The position numbers and the translations under genes were made by a program. Below, piece by piece: positions 10,135-19,717 of a stretch of 64,000 nt of DNA. Below the pieces are notes generated by a model that was not told the DNA's origin, ran no database searches, and was given only the letters and a program-made list of their open reading frames with translations. This DNA comes from Rickettsia typhi (GTDB taxonomy: Bacteria > Pseudomonadota > Alphaproteobacteria > Rickettsiales > Deianiraeaceae). The stretch covers positions 1 through 64,000 of the forward strand of contig CAMDIK010000003.1 of assembly GCA_945898725.1 (NCBI GenBank), given 5' to 3'. How positions within the stretch are numbered: the first letter of the stretch is position 1; each line of letters starts with the position of its first letter.

Positions 10135-10245
10135 TTGACAAGAAAAGCTTAAGAGGCGAGTATTGTGCAGAGCAAGCAGTGGAACATAAAACTTAAAGCG
10201 AGACTGCTGATTTGTTTAAATTTAAACACACAAGCTTTCAGCGCT
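10135..10245 (+). ncRNA. Candidate structured small RNA in cysS-sucA intergenic region (orientation unproven)
   Basis: About 250-bp ORF-free gap; nested complementary segments AAAGCTT/AAGCTTT, TTGTG/CACAA, AGCAGT/ACTGCT; TTGACA at 10135. Confidence 0.2.
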
Positions 10246-10270
10246 AGTTTTGGTTTAGCTTTCGCAATAA

Positions 10271-13039
10271 TTACTTAAAAGCCCCAGTAATAACACTTTC
10301 CTGCTCTTTTTTGTGAACTTTTTCAAAACCGGTAGCAGGGGAGGCAGATGCACTGCGCCCAATATATTCCAATTTGCTTTTTATGCCAACTTTTTCCATA
10401 GATTCCTCAATATAATCGCGAATAAAACTCCAAGATCCCATATTTTTTGGCTCTTCCTGGGCGAAAATCACAGATTTCGCATTTGAATATTTCAAAAGCT
10501 CCACCTCAAAAATTTCCGACGCAAATGGGTAATATTGCTCAATTCTCACAATTGCAACGTCATTTATCTTATTTTCCGTGCGATATTCCAGCAAATCGTA
10601 ATACAATTTGCCACTTGTTACAACAACTTTTCTGATTGCCTTGCAATCTTCCAAGTCATCTGAAATTATAGGTTTAAAGCCGGAATTTTCTGAAAAATCA
10701 TTCAAATCTGAAACCACAAGCTTGTGACGCAATAGCGATTTTGGCGACATAATAATTAGCGGTTTGCGATATTTCGCCTTAACCTGCCTGCGTAAAATAT
10801 GAAATAAATTTGCAGGCGTAGTGCAATTTGCAACAATTATGTTATCCTGCGCGCAAGATTGCAAATATCCCTCAAGGCGCGCCGAGCTGTGCTCCGGGCC
10901 CTGCCCTTCAAAACCGTGCGGCAAAAGCATAACCAGCCCAGACATTAAAAGCCATTTTTTCTCCGCCGAAGATATAAACTGATGGAAAACAGTGCTTGCA
11001 CCATTGGCAAAATCGCCAAATTGCGCCTCCCAAATTACCAAATCTTTAGGCTGCACAAGGGAAATTCCATATTCAAACCCAAGCACGGCATACTCTGATA
11101 AAGGTGAATTATGCACTATGTATTGCGCATTTTTACTTTCAATTCCCGATAAAATATTGTATTTCCGCCCCGTGACGCTGTCTGATAAAACCGAGTGCCT
11201 ATGGGAAAAAGTGCCACGCTCTGCGTCTTGCCCACTTAATCTGACTGAAGAACCATCTTGCAGTAACGAGGCAAAAGCCAGCATTTCCGCCGCCGCCCAA
11301 TCAAGCTTTTTTTCGCGCTGAATAACCTCCCATCTTCCTTCAATTTGCTTTGCAAGTCGTGGATTTGCTGTGAAATCGGCAGGAATTTTGCAAAATTTTT
11401 CAACTAAATTCATTACAGCCTCCTGATTTATTCCGGTTTTAACCCCAGCAATTGTGTCAACTTTGTAATCCAACCCGTCAAATTCTTTACCCAATTCGCG
11501 ATCTAATATTGCACCTTTTTCTAATGCCAAGTCATACGCCGCATCAAGTATGTTAATATAACTTTCCTTCAATTTATTCAATTCTTCCGTGGAAATTACA
11601 GAATTTTTCACCAATTTTTCCGCATATATACTAGGGGTGGAAATTTTCGCCTTCAAAGCATTATACATTGCAGGATTTGTGTAAAAAGGCTCATCGCCCT
11701 CATTATGCCCATATTTTCTATAGCAAACTATGTCTAGCACAACATCTTTTTTGAAAGTATTGCGATATTCGCCCAGTAATTCAGAAATCTTCACAACGCT
11801 TTCCACATCTTCACCATTGACGTGAATGATTGGGCATTCCAAAATTTTTGCAATATCCGTTGCATAGCGTGAGCTGCGCGAATCGCAAGATTCTGCCGTA
11901 AAACCAATTTGATTATTCACAACAATATGCACCACACCATTGGTGTTATACCCGGCAAGATTAGACATATTAAAGCATTCCGCCACCACTCCTTGCCCTA
12001 TCATTGCTGCATCACCGTGAATTAATATAGGCATTGCAGATTGATTTTGCATTTTGGAAATTGCATAAGATACCCCCATGACCACAGGATTTACCGCCTC
12101 TAAATGCGAAGGATTGAATGCAATTTGCACATTTATGTTATTACCATCAACATTTCTGGAAGATTTATAACCTGCGTGATACTTAACATCGGACGAAATT
12201 TCCCCAATATTTGCGCTTGGCTTGATTGTTTTGTGAAATTCGCTAAATAATACGTTATATGGCTTGCCTGCAACTTGCGTCAACATTCCCAGTCTGCCGC
12301 GATGCGCCATTCCTATTATAACATCGCTGACTTTATTGCCTGCAGCATTGGAAATAATTGTGTTGATTGCCGCCATTGCAGCTTCCCCGCCTTCTATGGA
12401 AAATCTTTTCATTCCAGGGAATTTTTTGTGAATAAATTGCTCAAATAGCTCCGCGTGCATAACATCTTGCAAGATGCGCTTTTGCTCTTCTTTGGAAAGC
12501 AATTTACCTGCCGCGCTTTCAAATTTTTCAATTAACCAAGATTTCTCCTGCGGGTTTGAAATATGGTCAAATTCCACACCAATTGTGGAACAATAAAGAT
12601 TTTCAAATGCTGCAATGTCATTTCCTGAATATTGCGCGCAACCTTGCGTTAATTCTGGGTGCTTTGGCTCTGTTTTATTCCAAATTGGGTCTAATTTTGC
12701 AGAAATATGCCCATATTTTATATACAAATTTCGTATAATTTCTTTTGATATTCCGCCGGCTTGTGTTAATTCTTGCTTTTGTGGATATTTATCAGCTTTT
12801 GGCGCGGAAGCCGCCACAACTTCAGAATTTATAACAGAAAGATCGCGCTTTTTCCACGAAGGCCCAAAAAAATCTGCTTCAAAACTCTGCCTATCGCCGT
12901 CCGAAAGAGAGGTGAAAAAATCTGCCCATTCCTTTGAAACACTAGCAGGATTTGACAAAAATTTCTCATAAACCTGCGCGATGAAAACAGCATTCGCTGC
13001 AGACAAAAATTGCGTTTTATTTAACATATCATTAGACAT
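10271..13039 (-). CDS. sucA: 2-oxoglutarate dehydrogenase E1 component
   Basis: IIGMAHRGRLGMLTQVAGKPYNVLFSEF, GDAAMIGQGVVAE, LPHGFEGQGPEHSSARLEGYLQ. Confidence 0.96.
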   Translation of the reverse strand: MSNDMLNKTQFLSAANAVFIAQVYEKFLSNPASVSKEWADFFTSLSDGDRQSFEADFFGPSWKKRDLSVINSEVVAASAPKADKYPQKQELTQAGGISKEIIRNLYIKYGHISAKLDPIWNKTEPKHPELTQGCAQYSGNDIAAFENLYCSTIGVEFDHISNPQEKSWLIEKFESAAGKLLSKEEQKRILQDVMHAELFEQFIHKKFPGMKRFSIEGGEAAMAAINTIISNAAGNKVSDVIIGMAHRGRLGMLTQVAGKPYNVLFSEFHKTIKPSANIGEISSDVKYHAGYKSSRNVDGNNINVQIAFNPSHLEAVNPVVMGVSYAISKMQNQSAMPILIHGDAAMIGQGVVAECFNMSNLAGYNTNGVVHIVVNNQIGFTAESCDSRSSRYATDIAKILECPIIHVNGEDVESVVKISELLGEYRNTFKKDVVLDIVCYRKYGHNEGDEPFYTNPAMYNALKAKISTPSIYAEKLVKNSVISTEELNKLKESYINILDAAYDLALEKGAILDRELGKEFDGLDYKVDTIAGVKTGINQEAVMNLVEKFCKIPADFTANPRLAKQIEGRWEVIQREKKLDWAAAEMLAFASLLQDGSSVRLSGQDAERGTFSHRHSVLSDSVTGRKYNILSGIESKNAQYIVHNSPLSEYAVLGFEYGISLVQPKDLVIWEAQFGDFANGASTVFHQFISSAEKKWLLMSGLVMLLPHGFEGQGPEHSSARLEGYLQSCAQDNIIVANCTTPANLFHILRRQVKAKYRKPLIIMSPKSLLRHKLVVSDLNDFSENSGFKPIISDDLEDCKAIRKVVVTSGKLYYDLLEYRTENKINDVAIVRIEQYYPFASEIFEVELLKYSNAKSVIFAQEEPKNMGSWSFIRDYIEESMEKVGIKSKLEYIGRSASASPATGFEKVHKKEQESVITGAFK

Positions 13040-13047
13040 AGCTTCGA

Positions 13048-13542
13048 TCAAACTGTTGATGAAAATATACACTTTAAAATATCAGATTTTACCTGGTTTA
13101 GCGTGTTATACATTGAAAAATCCTTATACATGCACAAATATCCCGGGCTTGATAAATCACCTGGAATAAACTGAAAATGCAAACCGGAATAATCAAGATC
13201 CCTTATTTGCACTTCAAAAAAATCTTGAACCTCCTGAAGATCAGGTGCGAAATCTTTGCTATGTATAACATATACGGGGCTTTTATCAAGTTTTTTCAAA
13301 ACTTCCGCCTGAAGAGCAAGCAGTGTTGCAATAATCGCTTTTTTATCGAGTGATTTGCAAATTTTGCTCAAAATTTCCATAAAGTTACCATCTAGCGCCT
13401 TGTCAATTTCCTCATTTTTATATGCAAAATTTAGCACACAATCCACAGTATGTAAAATATTTACATCACATTTCAATGTACGAAACATTGCAATTGCCCG
13501 CAATTTATCGAATTTATTAATATTTACCGCAATACTTGACAT
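13048..13542 (-). CDS. Hypothetical protein, tentatively a strongly diverged ATP synthase delta subunit
   Basis: Length and layout (NEEIDKALDG; C-terminal PGYLCMYKDFSMYNTLNQVKSDILK) resemble AtpH; start set at internal Met. Confidence 0.3.
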   Translation of the reverse strand: MSSIAVNINKFDKLRAIAMFRTLKCDVNILHTVDCVLNFAYKNEEIDKALDGNFMEILSKICKSLDKKAIIATLLALQAEVLKKLDKSPVYVIHSKDFAPDLQEVQDFFEVQIRDLDYSGLHFQFIPGDLSSPGYLCMYKDFSMYNTLNQVKSDILKCIFSSTV

Positions 13543-13601
13543 TTTTAACCACGCACACACCCGTGTCAATAAAGCAGTGTGAATAATTTTCAAGAAAAAA
13601 C

Positions 13602-13630
13602 TTGACTTATTATGCATAATGTGCTATAAT
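13602..13630 (+). promoter_or_regulatory. Putative sigma70 promoter (TTGACT-N17-TATAAT) with palindrome in spacer
   Basis: Direct match; spacer contains ATTATGCATAAT (13609-13620). Confidence 0.75.
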
Positions 13631-13652
13631 GTCAATAAGCTTGAATTGTAAC

Positions 13653-14819
13653 ATGGGAATTTTTCAGAAAAATAACGTAATGACAGTGCTCAAGCAATTG
13701 CTTGAGCAAATATTGCAAAAGCAGGAAATTTATTACAAAAATAACAGAAAGATTATATCAGATTTCATTTCCCAGCAGGAAAAAATGGAAAGCCAAATTC
13801 GCTCCATGGCGGAAGAAATTACAAAATTACAAGAAGATGTTGTGGTTTACAAAGCCAAATTTGATTCCCAGGAAGTTAATGTGCGTAAATTTTCGGAAAA
13901 TACTACGCAAAAAGTATTTAACGAATGGATTGAAAACTGCAAGCAAGATATTAAAGAATCTATATTTCTTGATACAAAAACATTAATAAAAGATACACTT
14001 GAATCGGCAAAAAATTATATGACAAATCAAGTTAGTGCCAATGTTTCCAAGCAAATTAAAAAAGAAATTCAAGATGACGTGAAGGCAATGGTGCGTCAAA
14101 GTATGTATGATGAATATCTAAAACGAGGCATTACCTCCCCAAAAAAACCTATTCCGCAAGAAGCCCAGGTTAAAAGTGAAAAGCAGTCAGATATCTACAT
14201 AAAATTGCCTGAAACGCAGGAAATTGCCGATTCACAGCAGGGGAATATTATCACAAAAATTGACACAAATGCAATTCGTAAAAGAATTCTTGAGGCCGTT
14301 GAAAATAAAAATAAAATTATAGCAGAGAGAAAAGCAGGAATGCTGGGTGGGAAAGAAAATTCCACCCATGAATGTAATAATTATAGCCCGGTGGACGAAA
14401 TTTCCATTACCGAGGCAAGTCAAAGTGTGAAAAATATCATCACGCAAAGCAAGCTTGGAATATACAAACTGCCATGTTTTTTTGATGGAGAGAAAATTTT
14501 TGGAATCTACAATCCAGATCATCACACGCAGATTATTCATGCGGGAATGAATGAAGATATTATGGTGGAAAGCCCGGCTTACTTACAGAAAATTCACATT
14601 TGGCCAAATTGCGAACACATTGCCGCATTGCCAAATAATTCTCTTGCCACAACCACTAATGAATGCGAAATTCACTATACAAAAGGGGGTAAAATTCACA
14701 CACTTCACACAGATCTTCCTGTTTGCGAATGTTGCCTTGTGGGCGTTTACCGTGAAAGCAATTGCAATAAAACCCTAGAGGAATTTATCACAGATTTCAT
14801 GGATGGAAAGGTGCATTGA
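13653..14819 (+). CDS. Uncharacterised coiled-coil protein with Cys/His-rich C-terminus
   Basis: Long alpha-helical N-half; track start 13629 overlaps the -10 box so start moved to next in-frame ATG (13653). Confidence 0.65.
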   Translation: MGIFQKNNVMTVLKQLLEQILQKQEIYYKNNRKIISDFISQQEKMESQIRSMAEEITKLQEDVVVYKAKFDSQEVNVRKFSENTTQKVFNEWIENCKQDIKESIFLDTKTLIKDTLESAKNYMTNQVSANVSKQIKKEIQDDVKAMVRQSMYDEYLKRGITSPKKPIPQEAQVKSEKQSDIYIKLPETQEIADSQQGNIITKIDTNAIRKRILEAVENKNKIIAERKAGMLGGKENSTHECNNYSPVDEISITEASQSVKNIITQSKLGIYKLPCFFDGEKIFGIYNPDHHTQIIHAGMNEDIMVESPAYLQKIHIWPNCEHIAALPNNSLATTTNECEIHYTKGGKIHTLHTDLPVCECCLVGVYRESNCNKTLEEFITDFMDGKVH

Positions 14820-15207
14820 GCTTTTTATAGTACTCAATTCTATTTTTATAAGCTGTAAAATCAAAATCTCCTTTTTCTCTCGCTTCGTGAATCTGAGCCT
14901 CATAATACCCAATAGCTAATGCTATAAATTCTTTTAAACTTTCTTCCCTCTCTACTGCATAACCAGCGCGCAAGCACTTCTCAAATACCATCTCACATGG
15001 ATTAAATACAGGAGCAGTTGGCAATACCCCTGCCGCACACATCTCAAACAGAGGAATACATAATTTCTCGAGTTCATCTATAGGATCTGTGTTAGATTGA
15101 TACTGGTGTGTATTATTGTTAATAGTGTTGTTAGTATTATTACTATTAATATTCAATTTCCAACAATCTTTGATTCTTATATGTATATTTTTCAACCACA
15201 TAATCAT
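14797..15207 (-). CDS. Hypothetical protein
   Basis: ORF overlapping 3' end of 13653-14819; Asn-rich N-terminus; start uncertain. Confidence 0.45.
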   Translation of the reverse strand: MIMWLKNIHIRIKDCWKLNINSNNTNNTINNNTHQYQSNTDPIDELEKLCIPLFEMCAAGVLPTAPVFNPCEMVFEKCLRAGYAVEREESLKEFIALAIGYYEAQIHEAREKGDFDFTAYKNRIEYYKKLNAPFHP

Positions 15208-15208
15208 A

Positions 15209-15391
15209 TCATTTAGTATTAGTATCTTTAGTTGGGGTAACATCGCTAACATTCTGCTGTGGTACTGCGGTAGTAGTAATAATCTTTTGCTTCAAGTTAT
15301 TCATTGCATGCAAGGCACGTGTTATATTTCCGTTCTTAATCTTTTCACCGGTTATCTTTGTAATCTGTATTACTTTTTTATCATCACTCAT
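15209..15391 (-). CDS. Hypothetical small protein, immediately upstream of 14797-15207
   Basis: ORF MSDDKKVIQITKITGEKI..., stop adjacent to next gene's start. Confidence 0.4.
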   Translation of the reverse strand: MSDDKKVIQITKITGEKIKNGNITRALHAMNNLKQKIITTTAVPQQNVSDVTPTKDTNTK

Positions 15392-15458
15392 TATTAATTT
15401 TATCAAATTGTACCAATATTAAGAATATCTTTTTTTTAATCAAGATAAATTATTTCCC

Positions 15459-15487
15459 TTGACATTAACCATATTTTATGGTATACT
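15459..15487 (+). promoter_or_regulatory. Putative sigma70 promoter (TTGACA-N17-TATACT)
   Basis: Direct match upstream of ORF 15511. Confidence 0.75.
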
Positions 15488-15510
15488 TACAATAAGTATT
15501 TTAAATTTAT

Positions 15511-15978
15511 ATGAATATATTAAATGAAGGGCATCTTGATACCTCTGCTAACAATCTAACAATAGTAGAGATGGATCCAATAGCAGTTCGGGGAGTTTTA
15601 CCCATAGATAAATACACTGAAGCGGTGAATGCTGAACAAGTTGCCATAAATAAAACTCTAGTATCAACATCCACAACCATCGCTGCTTTGGGATTTACAT
15701 TGAGTGGCGCATCAGATGCATTGGAAGCGGAACCTGGAACCAAGAAAAACTTATTAATAGGGGGTACGGCTGCTTTTGGCTTAACAGCTGTTGGCGGTCT
15801 TTCCATCATGGCACGGAGCATTTCAGAAATGTATAAAGCTAAAAGTACGCAAAAAGTATTGAACACTGAAGCAATGGCAAATGGATTTGGTGCAAATGCG
15901 CTAAAGGAAGAATACAAAAGAAGAAATCCAGGTTGCTGGCAAAGCTTTAAAAACAGCAGCAGTTGTGGCATAATGTAA
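15511..15978 (+). CDS. Hypothetical membrane protein with C-terminal CaaX motif (CGIM); candidate effector
   Basis: Two hydrophobic segments (TTIAALGFTLSGASDAL, LLIGGTAAFGLTAVGGLSIMA); C-terminus NSSSCGIM. Confidence 0.55.
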   Translation: MNILNEGHLDTSANNLTIVEMDPIAVRGVLPIDKYTEAVNAEQVAINKTLVSTSTTIAALGFTLSGASDALEAEPGTKKNLLIGGTAAFGLTAVGGLSIMARSISEMYKAKSTQKVLNTEAMANGFGANALKEEYKRRNPGCWQSFKNSSSCGIM

Positions 15979-16039
15979 CACAAGTTGCAATAATAGATTA
16001 TTCTGCTTGATATTTATTGTGTATGTTATAGTAATTTAT

Positions 16040-16395
16040 TGCACGCTCGTCCAATCGCTTAATTTTGCAAAAAGTTAAGAGGAAAGTCCGAACCTCAAAA
16101 AGACAAAATGCCGGCGAAATGCCGGGGAAGTCAGCAATGATTTTACGGAAAGTGCCACAGAAAATATACCGCATACTTGGTGTGTAAGGGTGAAAAGGTG
16201 GGGTAAGAGCCCACCGCGTATATGGCAACATATATGGCAGGGAAAACCCCATTTGAGGCAAGTCTAAGTAGTGTTGCACATGCCTGTCTTTTGGTTGCAA
16301 CAGGGTTGGATGCTAAACTGCTGGTAGTAATATCGCAGAAAGAGAGATGGTTGGAAAGTTTTCGAACTTACAGAATTCGGCTTATAGAGCGTGCA
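16040..16395 (+). ncRNA. rnpB: RNase P RNA
   Basis: Perfect P1 pair TGCACGCTC/GAGCGTGCA at the ends; AGAGGAAAGTCCGAAC, GAAAGTGCCACAGAAAATATACCGC, GGGTAAGAGCCCACCGCG, AGAGAGATGG...ACAGAATTCGGCTTATAG conserved blocks; T-run after 16395. Confidence 0.95.
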
Positions 16396-16559
16396 TTTTT
16401 TGTTGAAATTGCGATAGTATATGGCAAAAACAAGAAAATTGCACAAATTTGCCATACTAACACACATTGCAAGTAAAAAGTGAAAATTTTTTATTTGATT
16501 TTTGTTTCCATGTATCAAAGACATCTTATGTAGGCTAAATTTATTTTTGTTACTTTTGA

Positions 16560-17842
16560 TGCAAGGTATAAATGAAATTGAAAATTCTAACAAGAATATC
16601 GATATTTCGGTACAGTTATTTGAAAAAGAGCTGAACAATATTCTTCCCGGCGAAACTATTCGCACCTGGTTTAATAATATGAAATTTACCGCAAAAGACG
16701 GGGTAATTGTTATTAAATCAGATAATAAATATGAGCTAGACTGGGTTAAGGCAAAATATTCCCAGATATTGTGCAATCTTGCTAAAGAAATTGGTGCGGA
16801 AAATGGGGTAATTTTTGAAAAATACAACAAGGTCAACGAAAGTGCGATGCTTGAAAATATTCAGGTGATAAAAAAAGTTGAAAATCATGCACATTTCATC
16901 GAAGATCAGTCAAATAAAATTGCGTTATCTACCGTAAAGTATATCATAGAAAACCAAGAAAATTCCGTCATACACGGGAAAGTTTTGCATATTTTTGGCG
17001 CAGAAGCATCAGGAAAAACAAGCTTAATTAAGTATTTACAAAATAAAATTGGCGCAGAAAATTGCGTATTTTTTTCCGCTATAGAATTTGTAAATCACTA
17101 TTCCACTTCGGTAAGAAAAAAGTTATTAGACGAATTTAGAAGCGGTGTTTTGTCTAAAAAATTTCTCATAATTGACGATGTTCATCTGCTTTCTTCGCAA
17201 AAAGGAACAATTGCAGAATTTGGCAGGCTGGTTTCAATATTTTGCGATTCAAATCGCGTTGTTATAACCTCTTCAAACAAACCCATTGAATTTATGCCGG
17301 AAGATATTACCGCAAAAGTTAAGGGTTTAAATTACGCAATGTCCATCGGGCTTGATGTGCCAAGTTTGAAGTTAAAACAGGAAATTGCGCAATATCACAT
17401 TCAGCAATGTGAGCTGAAATCTGACCTGCTTAGCGCGGCTTTTATTAAAAAATCCAATCTTCGGGATATTGTTGCAAATATTGCCAGGGCGAAAATTTTT
17501 AAACACTCTAAAAATCTTGATCTTTTCTACGATGCAAATCACCTGGAGGAAGCTTCAAATTGCAAATCCGGTGATATTATTGCATTTGTAACTTCGCATT
17601 TTGAAATTGAACATTCTGATCTTTTTGGGCGCGGGGGCGGGCAAAATACTTCTCTTGCAAGATATATTACCATGTATTTACTAAGAAAACATACGAATAT
17701 GACAATGCAGCAAATTGCCGCAAAATTAAAGCTAAAAAGCCATGCAAACGTTAGCAAAAGCATTCAAATGGTAAAAGAAAATAAAAACATTGACATATCA
17801 AATATTCTAATCTCAATAGAAAAGAAACTTGTAATAAAATAG
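16560..17842 (+). CDS. dnaA: DnaA-like replication initiator
   Basis: ETIRTWF domain I, IFGAEASGKTSLIKYLQ Walker A, FLIIDDVHLL Walker B, C-terminal helix-turn-helix ARYITMYLLRKHTNMTMQQIAAKL; start placed at MQGINEIEN. Confidence 0.78.
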
Positions 17843-17843
17843 C

Positions 17844-18431
17844 ATGATTTTTATTGTATCTTCACCATCTGGCGCCGGGAAAACCACTTTGTGCAAGAGT
17901 TTGTTTGCAAAATTCCCTGAAATAGGAAGATCAATTTCCGTTACAACAAGAAAAATTCGTGAAAAAGAAATCGAGGGCGTGGACTATTATTTTCGCACGG
18001 AATCTGAATTCAAAACCATGATTGCAGATGGAAAATTCCTTGAATATGTAGAATTTTGCGGTAATTTCTACGGAACTTTGAAATCTGAAATTACAAAAAG
18101 CCAAAATAATGATGAAAATGCAATTATGTTTGATATAGAATGGCAGGGCGCGCGCCAGATAAAATCTCACCAATTTGACGTGGTTTCTGTGTTTATTCTT
18201 CCGCCATCTATGGAAATTTTGGAAAGCCGCCTAAAAATGCGCAAAACAGAGGATAAAAATTCCTTGGAGGCAAGGCTTGCCAATGCCAAAAATGAAATTC
18301 TGCACGCCGGCGAATATGATTACATAATAATCAACGATAATCTTGCAAAAGCGCAAGAGGACATTTGTGCAATATTTCAAGCGGAAAGTTTAAAAAGAAT
18401 GCGCAAAGATTATTTAGCACAAAAGTACTAA
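17844..18431 (+). CDS. gmk: Guanylate kinase
   Basis: IFIVSSPSGAGKTTLCKSL, SVTTRKIREKEIEGVDYYF. Confidence 0.96.
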   Translation: MIFIVSSPSGAGKTTLCKSLFAKFPEIGRSISVTTRKIREKEIEGVDYYFRTESEFKTMIADGKFLEYVEFCGNFYGTLKSEITKSQNNDENAIMFDIEWQGARQIKSHQFDVVSVFILPPSMEILESRLKMRKTEDKNSLEARLANAKNEILHAGEYDYIIINDNLAKAQEDICAIFQAESLKRMRKDYLAQKY

Positions 18432-19717
18432 ATTCCCTTGATAATACTGCAAATTTTGCCAAATAAAGATGGTAATTCCCCGGCAGATTTCACAGATTTC
18501 ACAGCCCGAACGCATCTGTAAATTGCAAGTTTTAGGTAGATTTTATCAATCATTTTCGAAGACATTTGCCAAATATTTGCATTCGCCTGCAAAGATTTCA
18601 CCACCCCTTCCGTCATAATCATTGTTTTTTGCAAAAGCACCAGCTGTGGCTGTATTTCCATGCCAAATTTGCTTGAAACCTGCATCAACGACCGAAAAAT
18701 TTGCCCAATTGAAAATTGCTCTTTATCAAGATATAAATCTCCAATCTCCTTGCAGGAAATAGAAAAATCCTCCAAATTAGTTCCCGTCGGAACATACCCT
18801 ATTTGCTGGTGAATTTTCGCAATTTCTGTGTAATCCCGGCGTAAAAATGCACGAATTATTTCTAAAATTGCATTGGAATCCTGCACGGAAATTTCAGAAT
18901 AAATTCCAAAATCTATAAAATAAAGCACGCCATTTTCGCCATACATAATATTATTATGGTGCACATCTGCGTGAAATTTATGGTGCATATAAACCTGAAT
19001 TAAGTGGGCATCAAGCAGAAGTTTTGCAATATTTAGCTTCGTTTTTTCGCAGAAATTTACATCCCCGGCAATTTCGCCAATCACCTTCCCACAAATAAAT
19101 TCCATTACCAAAACATCGGCATTTGAATATTCAAAATACACCCTTGGCGCTGATATTTTATTATAATCGGCAAAAAGATAGCGAAATTCAGCAATATTTT
19201 TGGCTTCATTTTCCAAATTTAACTCTTGCAGCATAGCACTTTTTATATTCAGCGCAATCTCGCGAAAATTAAATCTTGCCAGGCATTTCCAACGTGGCAA
19301 CATATTCACCAATTTGGTAAAATTTTCCAAGTCTGCAGTAATACTTGTGCGCTCTTGCGGTTTGACAATTTTTACCGCAATTTCACTGCCATTTTTCAAT
19401 TTCCCTTTGTAAATCTGTGCAATTGATGCAGATTTAATAGGGCTTTCATGAAGCTCTAAAATTTCCTCCGCCAAGTTTGACGGTATTGTGCTATGCAAAT
19501 TTACCGCCCTGTCTATGCCAACATTGTATTGCAATTGCAGTAAAATTTGCGAAACTTTAAGCGAAACCAAGTCCGGCCTTGTTGATAAAAATTGCCCCAG
19601 TTTAATGAAAAAACCCCCAAGATTTTGTATAATAACCACGCTTTTTGCAATTTTCAACCTTATTACGCAAACGGCAGTAATAAATACTAAAATTTTCAAT
19701 ATAAATACTATTCTCAT
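18428..19717 (-). CDS. ubiB: UbiB/ABC1-family atypical kinase-like protein
   Basis: GGFFIKLGQFLSTRPDL KxGQ motif, ASIAQIYKGKLKNGSEIAVKI, HADVHHNNIMYGENGVLYFIDFG. Confidence 0.85.
   Translation of the reverse strand: MRIVFILKILVFITAVCVIRLKIAKSVVIIQNLGGFFIKLGQFLSTRPDLVSLKVSQILLQLQYNVGIDRAVNLHSTIPSNLAEEILELHESPIKSASIAQIYKGKLKNGSEIAVKIVKPQERTSITADLENFTKLVNMLPRWKCLARFNFREIALNIKSAMLQELNLENEAKNIAEFRYLFADYNKISAPRVYFEYSNADVLVMEFICGKVIGEIAGDVNFCEKTKLNIAKLLLDAHLIQVYMHHKFHADVHHNNIMYGENGVLYFIDFGIYSEISVQDSNAILEIIRAFLRRDYTEIAKIHQQIGYVPTGTNLEDFSISCKEIGDLYLDKEQFSIGQIFRSLMQVSSKFGMEIQPQLVLLQKTMIMTEGVVKSLQANANIWQMSSKMIDKIYLKLAIYRCVRAVKSVKSAGELPSLFGKICSIIKGI

Noticed and set aside
15998-16836. ORFs 15998-16300 (-), 16222-16476 (+) and 16264-16836 (-)
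   Set aside because: They overlap rnpB and/or the dnaA-like gene; RNA motifs and conserved protein explain the sequence
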